From Chloroflexota bacterium (lineage in GTDB: Bacteria; Chloroflexota; Dehalococcoidia; SM23-28-2; RBG-16-64-32), in the NCBI GenBank assembly GCA_022561095.1, contig JADFRV010000047.1:1-12873 (forward strand): a stretch of DNA of 12,873 nt, read 5' to 3'. Position numbers and translations under genes: made by a program. Of this stretch, positions 5,881 through 12,420 are shown in pieces. How positions within the stretch are numbered: the first letter of the stretch is position 1; each line of letters begins with the position of its first letter. A model generated the notes under the pieces. That model made no database searches, was not told the DNA's origin, and saw only the letters and a list, made by a program, of their open reading frames with translations.

Positions 5881-5916
5881 CGACAGCCCATTTGACAGCC
5901 ACGTTGACAGCCACAG
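5881..5916 (+). repeat. Three 12-bp direct repeats (iteron-like)
   Basis: cgacagcccatt, tgacagccacgt and tgacagccacag run in exact 12-base steps. The first two units correspond to the two units at 644-667, in the same orientation. Confidence 0.75.
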
Positions 5917-6120
5917 GCCGACGTTGGCGGACGCCCACGGACGAAAAACAGATACGGAGAGTGGTATCCCCTACCTAGTGAACACAACTAGATTATAGGT
6001 GGCTGACGCTACAACGGGTCGATGTTTGGGGTGGAGTTCATGATGCACGCTTTGGCGGAGCGAGTAGCGGCCTGCCGGGGCTGACGGGAAGCGGTCCTAG
6101 CACCGAGGCGAAGCGCCGAG

Positions 6121-7374
6121 TCAAGCGGCCGCGGTTAGCTTGGGGAGGGTGAAGCTGAAGCGGCAACCGTTGCGGGAAGAGTTTTCCACCCAGATGCGGC
6201 CGCCATGGGCTTCGACAATCCCCTTAGCGATGGATAGGCCAAGCCCGGCGCTGGCGCCATCGCGGAGGCGCGCGGGATCACCACGATAAAACGGTTCAAA
6301 CAAGCGATTGATATCTCGCTGTTGGATGCCGCCGCAGTTGTCCGTGACCGAGACGGCGATAGCTGCCTCAACCTCTCTTGCCTCTAGGCTGACGGCGCCG
6401 TCGCTGGGCGTGTGGCGGATAGCGTTCTGCACCAGGTTCAGAATCACGCGCTGGATCTTGAGCGGGTCAGCAAGAATGGGTGTGAGGTCAGATTGGCATC
6501 GGCCGGAGAGGCGGATTTTCTTTAGGCGGGCCTGATGGTTCATACTCTCGACCGTGTCGGAGATGAGGTCAGCGAGACGGGTCGGCTCTAGATCGAGGCG
6601 AACGTTTCCGGTATCTATCAAAGAGAGCTCAAACAGATCGTCGATCAGTCCGCCTAGTCGTTGCGCTTCAGCCTGAATGCTGCTGAGATACCGTTTCACG
6701 GTGGGAGGGTCGCTGACCACGCCGTCACGCAAAGCCTCTGTGGCGGCCCTCAGCGAGGCCAGCGGTGTGCGCAGGTCGTGGGACACCGCGGCCACCAGGG
6801 AGCGCCGGGCCTGCTCCAGTTCGGCCTGGCGACGGTTGGCTGCCTGAAGGTGCTCGGCCATCTGATTGAACGTGACGGCCAGCCGTGCGAACTCATCCGA
6901 ACCATGGACCGGCACGCGGATGGAGAGATCGCCGGCGGCCATAGCCGAAGTGCCACGGCTGAGATCGGATATCGAGTCGCCAAGGGACGCCGCTGTGACT
7001 AAAGCCAGGGGGAGTGCGACGGCTGAGGAGAAGATAAGCAAGGCGATGAGAAGGGACAGATCATGGCTCGAGATGAACATGAGCTCGGCGACGATGAGGA
7101 TGCTAGCCAGCGCTAGGATCGAGCCCAGGACGGCGGCGCCACCGATACGAGCCTGAAGGCTGGCGAACCTCAGGTGGGGGGCGAGCGAGATCGCGAGGTG
7201 GCCGAATAGGGTTGCCGTGAAACCGAGCAGCGTCATCAAGGCAGCCAGCAAGGCCAGATCGCTCAACGGGGGGTGTAAAGCCAGTTGTGTTATCAGCAAA
7301 GCCAGGCTCGTCGCTGCGGCTACCAGCGCCAGATGTGCGGCTAGAAGGGTTAGATTGAGGGAGACTTTGCTCAT
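6121..7374 (-). CDS. Membrane sensor histidine kinase (HAMP-HisKA-HATPase)
   Basis: A 417-residue sensor kinase of a two-component system. Four hydrophobic segments span about residues 7-33, 38-65, 78-101 and 106-130, with almost no extracytoplasmic loop, so the signal is probably sensed in or near the membrane. A HAMP linker follows (about 130-182; LSRGTSAMAAGDLSIRV). The dimerisation helix carries the phosphorylated His199 (AAVSHDLRTPL). The ATP-binding domain shows the N box (ILNLVQNAIRHT, Asn317), G1 (DNCGGI, 345-350), F box (FEPFYRG) and G2 (GLGLSIAKG, 377-385), so the kinase looks intact. Its ATG overlaps the stop of the response regulator gene (ATGA, 7371-7374), so the two are translationally coupled and form one operon. 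The family resembles BaeS/ResE/PhoR-type kinases. The stimulus is not evident. Confidence 0.96.
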   Translation of the reverse strand: MSKVSLNLTLLAAHLALVAAATSLALLITQLALHPPLSDLALLAALMTLLGFTATLFGHLAISLAPHLRFASLQARIGGAAVLGSILALASILIVAELMFISSHDLSLLIALLIFSSAVALPLALVTAASLGDSISDLSRGTSAMAAGDLSIRVPVHGSDEFARLAVTFNQMAEHLQAANRRQAELEQARRSLVAAVSHDLRTPLASLRAATEALRDGVVSDPPTVKRYLSSIQAEAQRLGGLIDDLFELSLIDTGNVRLDLEPTRLADLISDTVESMNHQARLKKIRLSGRCQSDLTPILADPLKIQRVILNLVQNAIRHTPSDGAVSLEAREVEAAIAVSVTDNCGGIQQRDINRLFEPFYRGDPARLRDGASAGLGLSIAKGIVEAHGGRIWVENSSRNGCRFSFTLPKLTAAA

Positions 7375-8057
7375 GGTACGAACTTATAGCCGACGCCCCA
7401 GACCGTCTTGATGTAGCGCGGGTGGTCCGGGTCGGCCTCGATCTTAATACGCAGACGTCTGATGTGGACGGTAACAGTGCTGGCGTCTCCTGCGTATTGG
7501 TAGTCCCAGACCTGGTCCAGGAGTTGGGCGCGGGTAAATACATCACCTGGGTTAGAGGCCAGGAACCAGAGCAGGTCAAACTCTTTGGCCGTGAGCTCTA
7601 CCTTACGGCGGTCCACGTGCACGTCTCTAGTCCTGGGGTTGATCAGCAGCTGATCTAAGTGAATAGAGTCGCCCGATGTCGGCGCCGCGGAGCGGCCGGC
7701 GCGGCGTAAGACAGCCTTGACCCGGGCTACAACCTCGCGGGGGCTGAAGGGCTTTGCGATGTAGTCGTCGGCGCCGGTCTCCAGGCCGACTATGCGGTCG
7801 GTCTCTTCTCCCTTGGCGGTCAATATGATGACCGGGACGGAGGAGTGAGAACGGATCTGGCGGAACGCTGTCAGGCCGTCGATCTTCGGGAGCATGAGGT
7901 CGAGGAGGATCAGGTCGGGGGCGCTTTCCTGGGCGGTGGCGACGGCTGCTTCGCCGTCTGCAGCCAGTAGCACCTGAAAGCCTTCACGGCGGAGGTAGCG
8001 CTCCATCACGTCCGTCACCATGGGCTCATCATCAACGAGAAGAATCTTGGCGTCCAT
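7371..8057 (-). CDS. OmpR/PhoB-family response regulator
   Basis: A 228-residue DNA-binding partner of the adjoining kinase. The receiver domain (1-120) has the acidic pair Asp9/Asp10, phospho-acceptor Asp53 (LLDLMLPKIDG), switch Thr80 (ILTAKGEE) and Lys102 (AKPFSP), all as in active regulators. The winged-helix output domain (about 132-228) carries the conserved VELTAKEFDLLWFL segment, the RAQLLDQVW turn and the recognition helix TVTVHIRRLRIKIE, ending in TVWGVGYKFVP. The start is fixed by a TATAAT box seven bases upstream (8065-8070 on minus), which implies a leaderless message; no Shine-Dalgarno is present. Direct TTAA-type boxes in the gap toward the divergent surface-protein gene are the likely binding sites, so autoregulation and control of that gene are probable. 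Confidence 0.97.
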   Translation of the reverse strand: MDAKILLVDDEPMVTDVMERYLRREGFQVLLAADGEAAVATAQESAPDLILLDLMLPKIDGLTAFRQIRSHSSVPVIILTAKGEETDRIVGLETGADDYIAKPFSPREVVARVKAVLRRAGRSAAPTSGDSIHLDQLLINPRTRDVHVDRRKVELTAKEFDLLWFLASNPGDVFTRAQLLDQVWDYQYAGDASTVTVHIRRLRIKIEADPDHPRYIKTVWGVGYKFVP

Positions 8058-8064
8058 GTACCTG

Positions 8065-8070
8065 ATTATA
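8065..8070 (-). promoter_or_regulatory. -10 box TATAAT, leaderless promoter of the response regulator
   Basis: A perfect TATAAT on the minus strand is followed by seven bases and then the ATG at 8057, so the message should start at the initiation codon. The -35 region is GC-rich and poorly matched, as expected for an activator-dependent promoter. Confidence 0.6.
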
Positions 8071-8100
8071 CGTCCGCCAGCCGCTCGCCAGACGCGCCAA

Positions 8101-8180
8101 CCCTTAACAATCCCTTAAGCCCTTCACTATCCGGCCATCATTAAGAGCGCTGTAACCTGCTTAAGGACTCCGTAAGGATT
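8101..8180. promoter_or_regulatory. 11-bp-spaced TTAA boxes, likely response-regulator operator
   Basis: On the left, CCCTTAA occurs at 8101 and 8112, exactly 11 bases apart, giving TTAACA-N5-TTAAGC. On the right, TTAAG (8141), GTAAC (8152), TTAAG (8161) and GTAAG (8172) fall at 11, 9 and 11-base steps. OmpR/PhoB regulators bind direct repeats of about 11 bases, and the left pair resembles the Bacillus PhoP box (TTAACA-N5-TTAACA). The region lies between the regulator gene and the divergent spondin gene. Confidence 0.6.
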
Positions 8181-8236
8181 CGCGGTCTAAGCTTGATCTC
8201 CAGAAGCAAGTCTTTTATTCGCACGAGGAGGTCAGT

Positions 8237-9097
8237 GTGCAGATTATCGCTTTACGGAAGTATGCTGTCGCCGTGGCCGCGGTGGGAGCCGTGGCGACGG
8301 TGTTGGCGATAGCTGGGTTGGCGGCGTCACCCGCCGCCGGCCAGCAGAACGTCACGTACAATGTCACAATCGAGAACCTGACCAGTGGTCAGCCGTTCAC
8401 GCCCCCCGTGGTGGCCGCTCACACGAGCGGGATCGACGTGTTCGAGGTCGGTCAGGCTGCCTCCCCAGAGGTTCTAGCGATCGCCGAGAACGGCAACAAC
8501 GACCCCCTCGTAGCCCTTCTCGGCGGCTCCGCTGCCGTCCTGGACTCGGCCAGCGGGACCGCTCCCGTCAAGCCCGGCGAGTCGGCCACGATAACGGTTG
8601 AAGCGCCCGCTGGGAGCCTCCTCTCGGTTGTGTTCATGCTGATATGCACGAACGACGGCTTCAGCGGCGTCGATTCCCTGACCTTGCTCGCCAGTGGTTC
8701 TGATACCGTCGACAGGGACGCCTACGACGCGGGCACGGAGAACAACACTGAGGACTTCGCCGACATCGTCCCGCCCTGCCAGGACCTGATCGGCGTGAGT
8801 TCCGGCGACGCCGGCACCGGCGAGAGCAACGCGGCGCTTGCCGAGGGCGGCGTCATCACGGCTCACGCCGGTATCCAGGGCGGCACCGACCTGACCGTCG
8901 CCGACCACGGCTGGACCGACCCAGTGGCCCGGATTACCGTGGTGGCGGAAGCGGCTGCCCTCCCCGACAGCGGCGGCGCTCCTCCCGCTGGCAGCTCCGG
9001 CGGCCTGTGGGCGCTCTACCTGAGCATCGCTGGCGCGGCGCTCCTCATCGTTGGCGGCGGCGCGTTCTTCGTCGCCAGCCGGCGCCCTGTACGATAA
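8237..9097 (+). CDS. Secreted spondin-domain surface protein with LPDSG-type C-terminal anchor
   Basis: A 286-residue exported protein. A signal peptide covers about residues 1-36: a basic start (LRKYA), a hydrophobic core to 30, and a likely cut near SPAAGQQ. The body (38-236) matches the bacterial spondin-type domain: YNVTIENLTSGQPFTPPVVAAH (41-62), VFEVGQAASPEV, IAENGN, then MLICTNDGFSG (134-144) and AYDAGTENN (162-170). It ends like a wall-anchored protein: LPDSG (242-246), a Gly/Pro/Ser spacer, a membrane helix (257-280) and the basic tail RRPVR. LPDSG differs from the sortase LPxTG motif by Thr to Ser, so sortase processing is uncertain; the helix alone could anchor it. The GTG start has GAGGAGG (8225-8231) five bases upstream. 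It is divergent from the two-component genes and probably under their control. Its binding partner is unknown. Confidence 0.9.
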   Translation: MQIIALRKYAVAVAAVGAVATVLAIAGLAASPAAGQQNVTYNVTIENLTSGQPFTPPVVAAHTSGIDVFEVGQAASPEVLAIAENGNNDPLVALLGGSAAVLDSASGTAPVKPGESATITVEAPAGSLLSVVFMLICTNDGFSGVDSLTLLASGSDTVDRDAYDAGTENNTEDFADIVPPCQDLIGVSSGDAGTGESNAALAEGGVITAHAGIQGGTDLTVADHGWTDPVARITVVAEAAALPDSGGAPPAGSSGGLWALYLSIAGAALLIVGGGAFFVASRRPVR

Positions 9098-9113
9098 ACT
9101 GACATAGTCCAAG

Positions 9114-9146
9114 GCGGGACGGCCACGGATTCCGTGGCCGTCCCGC
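9114..9146. terminator. 16-bp hairpin between convergent genes
   Basis: GCGGGACGGCCACGGA and its exact reverse complement are separated by one base, so the hairpin has a 14-15 bp stem after loop closure. It lies 16 bases after the spondin gene stop and 35 bases from the end of the convergent TetR gene. It has no T-tract on either side, so it is not a textbook Rho-independent terminator, but its position suits a bidirectional one. Confidence 0.7.
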
Positions 9147-9180
9147 TAGTCTACTCGCAGCGCTTCAGGCGGCGCTCTAC

Positions 9181-9840
9181 TCAACTGGCCGCCGGAACGG
9201 GCAGCAAGTGTGCCATCGCATCGCCGACGAACGCCGCTAGGGCCTGTCGACGCTCTTCCGGCGCGGCCTTTGGCGAAACGTGGCGCCCCATCAGTGTATC
9301 CTGGAAAGCCATTAGGATAAGGTAGATGATCTGACGGGCCATCACTTGGGGCCCGTTACCGGGCAGCTCGCCCTTGTCGGTGTAGCGTTGGAGGACGGTG
9401 GTGAGGGCGCTCTCCCAGAGGTCCACCAAGCGGCGGTACTGCTCAAGGGCGGACTCATCGCCGCCCAACCCTTCCATAATGATCAAACGCAGGAAGTCGC
9501 GGTTCTCGTCCATGATGTTGATTGCCCCCCTGGTCATCCAGAGGAGAGTCTCCCTCAGCGGGAAATCGGCGGAAACGCGCTCCAACTGCTGGAGCCCGGC
9601 GACAAAGCCCCGCTCCTCGACGAGCGCCTCGAGCACCTCGCGTTTGGACTGGAAGTGGTAATAGATGGCGGCGTCGGTTATGCCCGCCTCGTGGGCGATG
9701 TCCCGGACTGTGGTGCGGGCGAAGCCCCGTCTGGAGAATAGATGCAGCGAGGCGTCAAGGATCTGCTTGCGCGTATGTGGACCGCGACGGGTCTGTCTGG
9801 CGCCGTCGGTCTTCTTGGAGGCGGTGGTATTGGCTTTCAT
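9181..9840 (-). CDS. TetR/AcrR-family transcriptional repressor
   Basis: A 219-residue regulator. A basic Lys/Arg-rich tail (1-23) leads into the family's N-terminal helix-turn-helix: TRKQILDASLHLFSRRGFARTTVRDIAHEAGITDAAIYYHFQSKREVLEAL, about residues 23-73. The 'GITDAAIYYHF-SK' recognition part is especially typical. The rest (80-219) is all-helical ligand-binding and dimerisation sequence (LLWMTRGAINIMDENRDFLRLIIMEG; QVMARQIIYLILMAFQDTLMG), of the kind that binds small hydrophobic ligands such as acyl-CoAs, though the ligand cannot be read from it. The ATG at 9840 has no ribosome-binding site but sits next to a -10-like TCACAA, so it may be leaderless. A 12-base inverted repeat lies over this promoter. 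The divergent neighbour encodes a diiron protein and is the likely main target. Confidence 0.95.
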   Translation of the reverse strand: MKANTTASKKTDGARQTRRGPHTRKQILDASLHLFSRRGFARTTVRDIAHEAGITDAAIYYHFQSKREVLEALVEERGFVAGLQQLERVSADFPLRETLLWMTRGAINIMDENRDFLRLIIMEGLGGDESALEQYRRLVDLWESALTTVLQRYTDKGELPGNGPQVMARQIIYLILMAFQDTLMGRHVSPKAAPEERRQALAAFVGDAMAHLLPVPAAS

Positions 9841-9845
9841 GCAGG

Positions 9846-9874
9846 TTGTGACGCTTTAGTGGCGGTGCTTGCAA
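9846..9874 (-). promoter_or_regulatory. Possible TetR gene promoter (TTGCAA-N17-TCACAA)
   Basis: On the minus strand, TTGCAA (9869-9874) and TCACAA (9846-9851) stand 17 bases apart, and the ATG follows five bases later. The match to consensus is moderate. Confidence 0.45.
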
Positions 9875-9889
9875 CTTAGCATCGCCACT
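9858..9889. promoter_or_regulatory. 12-bp inverted repeat, probable TetR operator
   Basis: AGTGGCGGTGCT, an 8-base centre, then AGCATCGCCACT: 11 of 12 positions pair and the odd one is a G-T. It overlaps the predicted TetR promoter and starts 18 bases before the TetR ATG, a typical place for self-repression. Confidence 0.6.
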
Positions 9890-9944
9890 CCACTAGGGTC
9901 AATAGCAGGCCCCGCCAATGGCGTTCCAGGCGGCAGACGATCGC

Positions 9945-9973
9945 TTGACAATTCAGATAGGGCGTGCTACAAG
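9945..9973 (+). promoter_or_regulatory. Promoter of diiron-protein gene (TTGACA-N17-TACAAG)
   Basis: A perfect -35 (9945-9950), a 17-base spacer and TACAAG (9968-9973) predict a start near 9980, about 48 bases before the ATG at 10028. This is the strongest standard promoter in the right half of the window. Confidence 0.75.
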
Positions 9974-9996
9974 GTAATTACCTTAGCAGTTGCTAA
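9971..9996. promoter_or_regulatory. Two overlapping palindromes over the transcription start
   Basis: AAGGTAATTACCTT (9971-9984) is a perfect 14-base palindrome. TTAGCA-GT-TGCTAA (9983-9996) is a second perfect one that shares two bases with it. They cover the end of the -10 box and the predicted start, as expected for a repressor site. Confidence 0.65.
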
Positions 9997-10027
9997 TTTT
10001 GCGGGTTGCCGATCCGGAGGTCGTTGC

Positions 10028-11113
10028 ATGGCCATTGATGCTGACACGCTGCAGAAGCTGCATAGTGAAGGGGATGTCCCTGAGCTTGATCTAAGCTGGC
10101 TCAATCTGGGCGAGGAGAGTCACTGGGGTATACGTGCCAAGCCCGGCAAGCGTGGCCTAACCCTGGATGAGATCGAGATCGGCCCTTACGGCGAGGTGCC
10201 GGAGCACACCGATAACCGCAGCCTGAAGCCACGCGGCGCCTTCGCCCGACCTGACGCGCCCCGCCTGCCTCCCACCTATACCAACAAAGCCGACACCTAT
10301 TCGGCGAACACTCGTCTTCTCTACGAGGAGGGGGTGCAGCGTCAGTGGTCTTCGGCTACCGACATTCCCTGGGAGAGCATCGAGCCCCTTCCGGATGACA
10401 TGGAGCGGGCGATGTGTCAGCTCTGCACCTTCCTGACCGAGGTGGAGTTCATCGCTGGCGACACGCCTGCCCAATGGCTGCCGAAGATCAACAGCGAGCA
10501 CCATGAGGTGAAGCTGTTCCTTCTCTCCCAGATCATGGACGAGGCACGGCACCTGGATGTGTTCCGTAAGCGCGCCCTGGCCAATGGCGGCGGACTCCTC
10601 TCCTCACTCCCGCAGGATGGCCTGCGTGTGATCATTGAGGCCAAGGACTTCACGGAGATGTCTGCCATCATGCATGTGGCCGCCGAAGGCTTCGTCCAAT
10701 CCCTATTCCGCATGGGTGAGTACATCGGCCAGAACGAGGCTGAGAAGCGCATCTTCCGGCTCTGCGGCCAGGACGAGTCTCGCCACCTAGGCTTCGGCGT
10801 GATGCACCTGAAGCACGTCATAGACACGGAGCCCTGGCGGCGGGAGGAGATCCACCACTACCTGGACAAGGTGGAGACCACGCTGGCGCCCGACCCCACC
10901 GATGACGCCGGATCCTTCGTCCTGTTCGAGGCGCTGGCGATCCTCATGGGCGGCGGTGTCAACAACTTCGACAAGGGCATCCAGATGTCCCTGGCAGTGC
11001 AGCGAAAACGCGTGAACGAGTACATGCACCGGCTCACGGTGGTAGGCCTGGGTGATCGCCGAGACCGGATGTACCCGATGCTGCGCCAGTTCCTGGACCC
11101 GCCGAAAAACTAG
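10028..11113 (+). CDS. Ferritin-like diiron protein (putative oxygenase/oxidase)
   Basis: A 361-residue soluble protein. The ATG at 10028 is chosen for its GGAGG (10016-10020) seven bases upstream and the promoter at 9945; a longer frame from 9869 would run through both. The core is a helical bundle with two carboxylate/histidine iron-binding pairs typical of the ferritin-like and ribonucleotide-reductase-R2-like group: Glu138/Glu140 (TEVEF), Glu172 and His175 (DEARH), Glu220 (AAEGF), and Glu250 with His253 (DESRH). The spacing between EARH and ESRH is about 78 residues. Such centres activate O2 for oxidation, desaturation or N-oxygenation; AurF-like and R2-like oxidases are the nearest ideas, but the substrate is not evident. 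The N-terminal 90 residues are extended and Pro-rich, without a recognised motif. It is divergent from the TetR gene, suggesting inducible expression. Confidence 0.85.
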   Translation: MAIDADTLQKLHSEGDVPELDLSWLNLGEESHWGIRAKPGKRGLTLDEIEIGPYGEVPEHTDNRSLKPRGAFARPDAPRLPPTYTNKADTYSANTRLLYEEGVQRQWSSATDIPWESIEPLPDDMERAMCQLCTFLTEVEFIAGDTPAQWLPKINSEHHEVKLFLLSQIMDEARHLDVFRKRALANGGGLLSSLPQDGLRVIIEAKDFTEMSAIMHVAAEGFVQSLFRMGEYIGQNEAEKRIFRLCGQDESRHLGFGVMHLKHVIDTEPWRREEIHHYLDKVETTLAPDPTDDAGSFVLFEALAILMGGGVNNFDKGIQMSLAVQRKRVNEYMHRLTVVGLGDRRDRMYPMLRQFLDPPKN

Positions 11114-11257
11114 GCATAATCTGCAGTGACCCAACGGGCTCCCGGATACAACTTCGGGGGCTCGATTCTATCCGCCGCTACGGCTGGCGGCTCTCAGGAC
11201 GGCGGACGTGGTTCGCCGCCGGCGTACGGGTCTACTGGGAATTGGCAAACATGGTCG

Positions 11258-11587
11258 CTAAGAGCGCGCAGCCGTCAGCTGTTTGCGACGGCCGTCTCGG
11301 CGCGCTGCCTGCGCTGCGATGTCACCCAGGATAGCGCCGAGGGTAAATCTCTTGAGGGCGGGGTGACGGAGAGGGGCATTGAGGTTGACGGTGTAGTGAT
11401 GTCTACGCCCCTCTTTCCGGACACGGAGCATGTCCGCTCGACGCAGGTCGCCGATGATACCCCACACGGTGCGACGGGCCAGATATAGCGCCTCGGCGAT
11501 CTCTTCGGTGGTGCAGTCAGGGGCCGCGGCGATCCAGTAAATCACCGCTCCGTGGCTGGAGACGTGGTACCACTCTTGCTTTCCCAT
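11258..11587 (-). CDS. Small winged-helix (ArsR/MarR-like) transcriptional regulator
   Basis: A 109-residue DNA-binding protein. The pattern SSHGAVIYWIAAAPDCTTEEIAEALYLARRTVWGIIGDLRRADMLRVRKEGRRHHYTVN (about 10-68) is a complete winged helix: helix 1, a helix-turn-helix with TTEEIAEAL and recognition helix RRTVWGIIGDL, then the wing MLRVRKEGRRHHYTV. LNAPLRHPAL and a basic helical tail follow. It resembles short regulators that follow 'HG-x-V-L' openings in Chloroflexota genomes. No metal- or ligand-binding motif is visible, so it may act by simple DNA binding or protein contact. The ATG start lacks a close ribosome-binding site; a GGAGG lies too far upstream (about 18 bases). The target is unknown; its neighbours are convergent or separately transcribed. 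The sequence 11114-11257 has small GC-rich hairpins but no clear terminator. Confidence 0.82.
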   Translation of the reverse strand: MGKQEWYHVSSHGAVIYWIAAAPDCTTEEIAEALYLARRTVWGIIGDLRRADMLRVRKEGRRHHYTVNLNAPLRHPALKRFTLGAILGDIAAQAARRDGRRKQLTAARS

Positions 11588-11701
11588 CTGTTATGTAAAG
11601 ACGCCTCCTAGCCTGAGATGCTGGCGGGGGTGCGGCGATGAGACTCAGAAAGCGCCACTTGTGATACGAGGGTTTGTGTGGGGTAGATTCAACGACCGGC
11701 G

Positions 11702-12337
11702 CTACGGCGTCTGATCGATGAGGTAGGCGCGGGCGGGCGCGCCCTCCGCGCCGACGACGTTCAGGGGAGCGCAGACCAGGAAGTAGCCCCCGGGCGCGAC
11801 GCGGCGCAGGTCCACCCCTTCCAGGATGACCACGCCGCTGGCCAGCAGCGTCTCGTGCACCTCGTGGGGGTCGGCGTGGAACCGTTCGATGGACAGATAG
11901 TCGATGCCGACCAGCCTTATGCCGCGCTCTGCCAGCGCACGGGCGGCGTCCGGGGCCAGGGCGATGAAGTCCATGTGGAAGTTGGAGTCGTCCCAGAAGC
12001 GGCCGTTGCCCGTCTTGAACAGGACGCGCTCGCAGTCGGCAGGGATTGGCATCGATTCCAGGTCCGCGGCCGTGATGTGGCTGTCGCCGCTGAACTCGGC
12101 CACGTAGGCCGGGCCCACCAGGGCGTCCGGCGACAGGCTGTCCACGCCGGGGGCGCCGTCCAGGAAGTGTGAGGGCGCGTCCACGTGCGTTCCGGTGTGC
12201 GAGCCGAGAGAGAGGACGCTCACGGTGGCGGAGTCGCCCTTGGACAGCAGCTTGCGAAACTCTAGCTTCGGGCCGGGCTCGCCTGCGTACGTTGGCATAT
12301 CGTGACGCAGGGGGACAGAGATGTCGTGGACTGCCAT
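11702..12337 (-). CDS. Cyclase-family metal hydrolase (kynurenine-formamidase-like)
   Basis: A 211-residue enzyme of the cyclase/KynB superfamily. The opening DISVPLRHDMPTYAGEPGP and the hallmark HTGTHVDAPSH (47-57) are clear; His47, His51 and Asp53 should hold the zinc, and His57 is the usual catalytic residue. HETLLASGVVILEGVD later in the chain supplies the usual glutamate. Members hydrolyse N-formylkynurenine, isatin or related amides and lactones; which one is not decided here. The ATG at 12337 is chosen over one four codons upstream (12349), because the latter overlaps a CATAAT -10-like box (12348-12353 on minus). From 12337 the message would have only a few leader bases. It is divergent from the pterin dehydratase gene with 83 bases between, so both may belong to aromatic amino acid breakdown, but no other pathway gene is in view. 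Confidence 0.92.
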   Translation of the reverse strand: MAVHDISVPLRHDMPTYAGEPGPKLEFRKLLSKGDSATVSVLSLGSHTGTHVDAPSHFLDGAPGVDSLSPDALVGPAYVAEFSGDSHITAADLESMPIPADCERVLFKTGNGRFWDDSNFHMDFIALAPDAARALAERGIRLVGIDYLSIERFHADPHEVHETLLASGVVILEGVDLRRVAPGGYFLVCAPLNVVGAEGAPARAYLIDQTP

Positions 12338-12420
12338 GGCGGCAACCATTATGGCACGGCCGCCGCGCTTCGTGCTATCCTGCCTCTCGGTAGTGGGAAG
12401 GTCTGGAAAGGCGGGTTTCG

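Noticed and set aside
5400..5987. 195-codon minus-strand open frame, possible integrase tail
   Set aside because: It is mostly antisense to the 108-residue gene, and its N-terminal part only reads through the 12-bp repeats. No recombinase catalytic residues (R-HxxR-Y) are visible.
6101..6117. Small hairpin (GGCG-AAG-CGCC) after the histidine kinase gene
   Set aside because: The stem is only four bases without a T-tract, too weak to call a terminator.
8474..9112. 212-codon minus-strand open frame
   Set aside because: Shadow of the spondin gene in high-GC DNA; Gly/Ala/Arg-rich without motifs, and it begins next to the hairpin.
9346..9741. 131-codon plus-strand open frame
   Set aside because: Antisense to the clear TetR gene, with no motif or start signal.
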